A DNA stretch of 64,000 bases from contig NZ_SZUU01000002.1 in the NCBI RefSeq assembly GCF_019583405.1, positions 1 to 64,000 on the forward strand, in the 5' to 3' direction. Shown piece after piece: positions 60,426-64,000 of the stretch (position 1 is its first letter; every line of letters begins with the position of its first letter). A program made the position numbers and the translations under genes. The notes beneath the pieces were generated by a model. The model saw nothing but the letters and a program-made list of their open reading frames with translations. It was not told the DNA's origin and searched no databases. This stretch comes from Bacteroides fragilis. GTDB lineage: Bacteria > Bacteroidota > Bacteroidia > Bacteroidales > Bacteroidaceae.

Positions 60426-61790
60426 ATGAATTATCAGGAGACTTTAGACTACCTATACAACAGTGTTCCCATGTTTCAGCAGGTAGGAAGCAGTGCGTAC
60501 AAGGAGGGACTGGAAAACACCTATGCATTAGATGAATATTTGGGACATCCCCACACAGCATTTCAAAGCATTCACATTGCAGGGACCAACGGAAAAGGTT
60601 CCTGTTCACATACATTGGCTGCCATTCTGCAATCGGCCGGATATAGAGTCGGGCTCTACACTTCGCCCCATTTAGTCGATTTCCGAGAGCGCATCCGCAT
60701 TAATGGCGAGCCCATCCCACAAGAATACGTCATCCGCTTTGTGGAAGACCATTGTCCATTTTTTGAACCTCTGCATCCTTCATTCTTTGAATTGACCACT
60801 GCAATGGCATTCCGATACTTTGCCGATCAACATATAGACGTGGCTATCATTGAAGTCGGATTGGGAGGACGACTGGACTGTACCAATATCATACGTCCGG
60901 ATTTGAGCATCATCACCAACATCAGTTTCGACCATATGCAGTTTTTAGGTAATACGCTGCCCAAAATAGCAACGGAGAAAGCGGGTATCATCAAAAGGGG
61001 GATACCGGTCGTTGTTGGTGAGACGACAGAAGAGACCAAGCCTATATTTTTTCGGAAAGCACAAGAGATGGAGGCTCCGGTCATCTTTGCAGAAGAAGAG
61101 CAAAGATTGAAAGGAGTGACTAAATTAAAAGCTTGTGCAGATCGAAAATCGGGACAGTATACAGATCATCAGCCGAATACCGAAGCAGAGTTTATTACCG
61201 GCTGGATCTACGAAAATGATGCATATCCCGGGTTGGAAGGAGTATTGGGCGGTTCGTACCAACTAAAAAATACAAATACGCTACTGTCGGCTCTCCCTGT
61301 TCTGAAAAGCCTGGGTTATAAGATAGAAGATCATGACGTGAGAAACGGATTCCTGCAAGTAGATAAAATGACCGGTTTGCAAGGACGCTGGCAGAAATTG
61401 AGTGACTCTCCCACTGTCATTTGCGATACGGGACACAATGTAGCAGGGATTTCTTATATCGTAGAACAACTGAAACAAATGAAATACAATCGTCTGCACA
61501 TGGTCATCGGTATGGTGAGCGACAAAGACGTAAGTGGAGTATTATCCATACTTCCTAAAAACGCAGTGTATTATTTCACAAAAGCGAGCGTCAAAAGAGC
61601 ACTACCGGAGGCTCAGTTACAGCAGTTCGGAGCTTCTGCCGGACTGCAAGGCAATGCTTATCCCGATGTTCAGTCTGCCGTAAAGGCCGCACAAGAAAAA
61701 AGCCTCCCGGAAGACCTGATCTTCGTAGGAGGCAGTAGCTTTATTGTAGCCGACTTATTATCGTGCCGCGATGCACTCGATCTCGACTAA
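60426..61790 (+). CDS. folC: Bifunctional folylpolyglutamate/dihydrofolate synthase
   Basis: A 454-residue Mur-ligase superfamily enzyme that adds glutamate to folates. Diagnostic sites are the P-loop IAGTNGKGSCSHTLAAIL near residue 50, IITNISFDHMQFLGNTLPKI, KAGIIKRGIPVVVGE and TVICDTGHNVAGISYIVEQ. Starts with ATG 130 bp from the PhoH start. The last 33 bp overlap the 3' end of ridA on the other strand, an unusual convergent overlap for this gene pair. Confidence 0.93.
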   Translation: MNYQETLDYLYNSVPMFQQVGSSAYKEGLENTYALDEYLGHPHTAFQSIHIAGTNGKGSCSHTLAAILQSAGYRVGLYTSPHLVDFRERIRINGEPIPQEYVIRFVEDHCPFFEPLHPSFFELTTAMAFRYFADQHIDVAIIEVGLGGRLDCTNIIRPDLSIITNISFDHMQFLGNTLPKIATEKAGIIKRGIPVVVGETTEETKPIFFRKAQEMEAPVIFAEEEQRLKGVTKLKACADRKSGQYTDHQPNTEAEFITGWIYENDAYPGLEGVLGGSYQLKNTNTLLSALPVLKSLGYKIEDHDVRNGFLQVDKMTGLQGRWQKLSDSPTVICDTGHNVAGISYIVEQLKQMKYNRLHMVIGMVSDKDVSGVLSILPKNAVYYFTKASVKRALPEAQLQQFGASAGLQGNAYPDVQSAVKAAQEKSLPEDLIFVGGSSFIVADLLSCRDALDLD

Positions 61791-62132
61791 GGCATCTTTA
61801 GGCAAGGCTTTCACGGCAACAGCCGAACGAGCGGGAAATGCACCGTCAAAATAAGTTGCGTATACTCCGTTCATTCCGGCAAACAGAGACATATCCTGGA
61901 GGAAAACAGTTGTTTTTACAATATCTGCCATTGTCAGACCGGCAGCCTCAAGGATATGTTTTATATTCTCGAGTGACTGGCGGGCTTGCGCTTCTACACC
62001 ATCAGGCATCACACCCGTAGCTGCATCAATAGGAAGCTGACCAGAGACAAATACCATTCCATTAGCTTCAATAGCTTGACTGTAAGGCCCGATAGCTCCC
62101 GGTGCCTTCTCACTGCAAATTACTTTTTTCAT
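61758..62132 (-). CDS. ridA: RidA-family enamine/imine deaminase
   Basis: A 124-residue RidA (YjgF/YER057c/UK114) protein, which hydrolyses reactive enamines and imines produced by PLP enzymes. It has KAPGAIGPYSQAIEANGMVF, VSGQLPID, and the Arg in PARSAVAVKALPKDALVEIE (R that holds the substrate carboxylate). Full length. Its stop lies inside the 3' end of folC on the opposite strand. The upstream 297 bp contain no gene. Confidence 0.93.
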   Translation of the reverse strand: MKKVICSEKAPGAIGPYSQAIEANGMVFVSGQLPIDAATGVMPDGVEAQARQSLENIKHILEAAGLTMADIVKTTVFLQDMSLFAGMNGVYATYFDGAFPARSAVAVKALPKDALVEIECIAAR

Positions 62133-62429
62133 CTTATTTGATTAATTAATAATTAATATTTATAGTAAAGTTAGTATCCTGAAGATGATAAAGGCATCCA
62201 TCAAGAATACTCTTAGATGAACAAAGATAAGAAAAATATGGAAGAGCTATGCAGTATTTGACAAACAAACGCATTTATATATATGAATACACAAAAGAAC
62301 CAGATATAACTTTAACTCAATAAGACCTAAACTTTATAGAACGGAGGAAGTCCAAATGACTCTCTCCATAAAAAGAAAGAGGCTATCGCAATGACGACAG
62401 CCTCTTCTTTTTTAGATTTCGGGGATACT
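62133..62429. other. 297-bp intergenic region without a gene
   Basis: Between ridA and the TPR gene. I see the terminator at 62377-62412 and nothing else; no exact TAnnTTTG element in the ridA direction, although TAACTTTA at about 62172-62179 on the minus strand is close. Confidence 0.4.
62377..62412 (-). terminator. Terminator after the TPR/protease-like gene
   Basis: AAGAGGCT (62377-62384) pairs with AGCCTCTT (62399-62406) with a 14-nt loop. The minus strand shows TCTTTTTAT after the stem. Confidence 0.8.
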
Positions 62430-64000
62430 TTATTTACAATGTTTTTTAATCAGTTCGTCTACATTGGGGTCTCCAAGCTCTTTCGCTTTGGCAAAGCTTG
62501 CGCAAGCCGCTTTCTCTTGCTTTAACTGAATCTGGCAGATTCCCAGCAAACGATATCCTTCAGCATATTTCGGATCGATAGCCAATGCGTCTTTCAATAC
62601 TTTCTCGGCCTCTTCGTAACGGCCGACACGGAGATTTACCACAGCCTGTTCTGCACGATAAGTGAGATCTTCCGGATTAAGTTCGATCGCCTTTGCTATA
62701 TCATCCAACGCACGCTGGAACTGCTTGGCCTTGAAGGCAGCCTGCTCACGGTAATAATAGAACAGGTCATTGACACTACCTTTCACTGCATTGAAATAGG
62801 CATCATAATCTGCCAGTGCCGGACGATACTTCTCTACATTCATATACATCTGGGCACGTTCCAGCAGGTAAGGAGCCAAATCGGAAGTTATAGGTGTCTG
62901 GCAACGGGCTATACAACTGTCCAACAAAGCAATTACTTCTTCAGGAGCAGCTTTACTCAACTCCTTCGCTTTAGCAGCGCTGAAGAAAGAGGCAGGAGAT
63001 GCCAGTTCGCTCTGATTCACTTTGTCATAGCTGGCAAATGCACCTGCATAATCCTGCTTGGCAAAAAGAATATCTCCTTCCAACTGCTGGTAGACGGGTA
63101 AACTCTGAATGGCAATCGCACTCCGTACATTTTCCATAGCCTTATCATACGTCCAGTCTTTATAAACATTTTCGGGTTTACTCAATTGATAATTGTATAT
63201 CAGCTTGGCTATGTTATAATAGGCATCGTCTTTCTTCTGTGCAACCTTCAGCGCATGTTCCAGGTCGGCAGCCGCCTTATCCATGTGGCTTTCATCCTTG
63301 TCTGCAAAAACATAGTTTCCGGCACGGCGAAGATAACCGTCGGCACTGTTCGGGAAAGTCTTTATGAAATCGTCAAGGGCGATGGCATAAGCCTCAGGTG
63401 TGGATTGTGTTGAAGCGATAAAGAGATAGACCAGAGCCTGATCTTCATCTTCGGGTAACCCCTTCTTTATGCCGATGGCATTCAGGGCAGGGTCGCTCAG
63501 CGCAAGCGCACTGATATTTTGAGACATGGCGAAAGCCGCACCGGCAGCATAGCTGATAGAGGCAGTATCTTGTCCCGAGGATTTCTGTGCCACTCCAAAC
63601 ACTTTACCGTCAGCCGTAGTGACCGGACAACTGACCATTTTATCTTTCAATACCATGTCCAGCGTATAGTAATGATATTTATCACCACCGATATTATCTA
63701 CCTTTTTCACTTTACCACGGGTCACGTTGCCGCCTTTCTGAGTGGAATAAGGCAATAAATAAACTTCAGCACCCACAGCCGGAGCAAGAGCAGCCACTTG
63801 TAAAGCCGGTACTTTCTTCACCGTAATACCCACACGAAACTTAATGATATCATACATATCATTCGCTCCCAGAATACACTCAACAGGCATCTTTTCACCT
63901 TCTGAGTTAATGATAACAGCACGCTGGGCACCTTTAAACAGTGAATAATCAGACAGAGCCACTCCGTCTTCGGTTACAAAGAATCCGTTACCGGTATTCT
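62430..64000 (-). CDS. Trypsin-like protease/TPR repeat protein, 5' end outside the window
   Basis: The protein continues past the right edge. The frame upstream of the GTG at 63960-63962 reads NTGNGFFVTEDGV before the first listed residues, so that GTG is not the start. The part seen begins with a serine-protease-like segment (LFKGAQRAVIINSEGEKMPV, then ECILGANDMYDIIKFRVGIT; HtrA-like folds have this). It continues with about nine TPR-like helical repeats (for example ALDDIAKAIELNPEDLTYRA, EAEKVLKDALAIDPKYAEGY) and ends AKELGDPNVDELIKKHCK. Such proteins in Bacteroides are secreted or periplasmic. The signal peptide and catalytic His cannot be seen here. Confidence 0.75.
   Translation of the reverse strand, partial: NTGNGFFVTEDGVALSDYSLFKGAQRAVIINSEGEKMPVECILGANDMYDIIKFRVGITVKKVPALQVAALAPAVGAEVYLLPYSTQKGGNVTRGKVKKVDNIGGDKYHYYTLDMVLKDKMVSCPVTTADGKVFGVAQKSSGQDTASISYAAGAAFAMSQNISALALSDPALNAIGIKKGLPEDEDQALVYLFIASTQSTPEAYAIALDDFIKTFPNSADGYLRRAGNYVFADKDESHMDKAAADLEHALKVAQKKDDAYYNIAKLIYNYQLSKPENVYKDWTYDKAMENVRSAIAIQSLPVYQQLEGDILFAKQDYAGAFASYDKVNQSELASPASFFSAAKAKELSKAAPEEVIALLDSCIARCQTPITSDLAPYLLERAQMYMNVEKYRPALADYDAYFNAVKGSVNDLFYYYREQAAFKAKQFQRALDDIAKAIELNPEDLTYRAEQAVVNLRVGRYEEAEKVLKDALAIDPKYAEGYRLLGICQIQLKQEKAACASFAKAKELGDPNVDELIKKHCK

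Noticed and set aside
1..64000. CRISPR arrays, tRNA or rRNA genes
   Set aside because: No repeat-spacer arrays, no tRNA cloverleaf with a convincing T-arm, and no rRNA-like sequence were found on reading both strands.

Overview
The window is a chromosomal stretch of a Bacteroides species, most likely Bacteroides fragilis or a close relative. The signs are: a capsule operon headed by upxY/upxZ; a promoter between 25-bp inverted repeats that carry AGACGTTCGT, which fits the ARACGTWCGT motif of the Mpi-type invertible capsule promoters of B. fragilis; several promoters of the Bacteroides form TTTG-N19/20-TAnnTTTG; and families typical of this group (DUF4494, DUF2693-like, DUF4373, DUF5908, a Bacteroidetes-type contractile injection system). 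No identification by database search was possible.

Layout. 1-1930 (+): a broken OmpA-like gene, a small HAD phosphatase and a mannose-1-phosphate guanylyltransferase. 2068-21711 (-): a compact operon for an extracellular contractile injection system of the Bacteroidales (BIS/eCIS) type. In transcription order it reads: DUF4255 tail terminator, unknown, sheath, tube 1, tube 2, DUF5908, LysM hub protein, VgrG-like spike, PAAR tip, gp25, J-like baseplate protein, fibre-like protein, second baseplate protein, tape measure, DUF4157 protein, AAA+ ATPase, and a secreted or membrane-anchored protein. It has its own candidate promoter behind a strong terminator. 21935-25321 (-): oadG-oadA-oadB, a sodium-pumping oxaloacetate decarboxylase. 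25473-27110 (-): a secreted 5'-nucleotidase.

27288-48953 (-): a capsular polysaccharide operon. It starts with upxY and upxZ and continues through rfbA, wzx, an aminotransferase, four glycosyltransferases, wzy, the fnlA-fnlB-fnlC set for UDP-L-FucNAc, and the priming phosphoglycosyl transferase. Next comes an unusual NRPS/fatty-acid-like cassette: adenylation enzyme, two carrier proteins, KAS III, GNAT, two SDRs and a metallo-beta-lactamase-fold hydrolase. It ends with a PglD/NeuD-like acyltransferase and a PglE-like aminotransferase. The cassette most likely builds an uncommon acyl or aminoacyl group for an amino sugar. The driving promoter (49274-49304) points away from upxY in this sequence, so the locus is in the OFF orientation.

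49340-53700: an accessory and decayed strip with a doubly frameshifted gene, DUF2693-like and DUF4373 genes, an outer-membrane protein remnant, a HigBA-type toxin-antitoxin pair whose toxin is frameshifted, and copies of a dispersed palindromic repeat. 53725-64000: mostly housekeeping genes: DUF4494, YggS, a dihydroorotate-dehydrogenase-like protein, an unknown protein, a PglF/CapD-type UDP-sugar 4,6-dehydratase, PhoH, FolC, RidA and a protease-like TPR protein that runs off the right edge.
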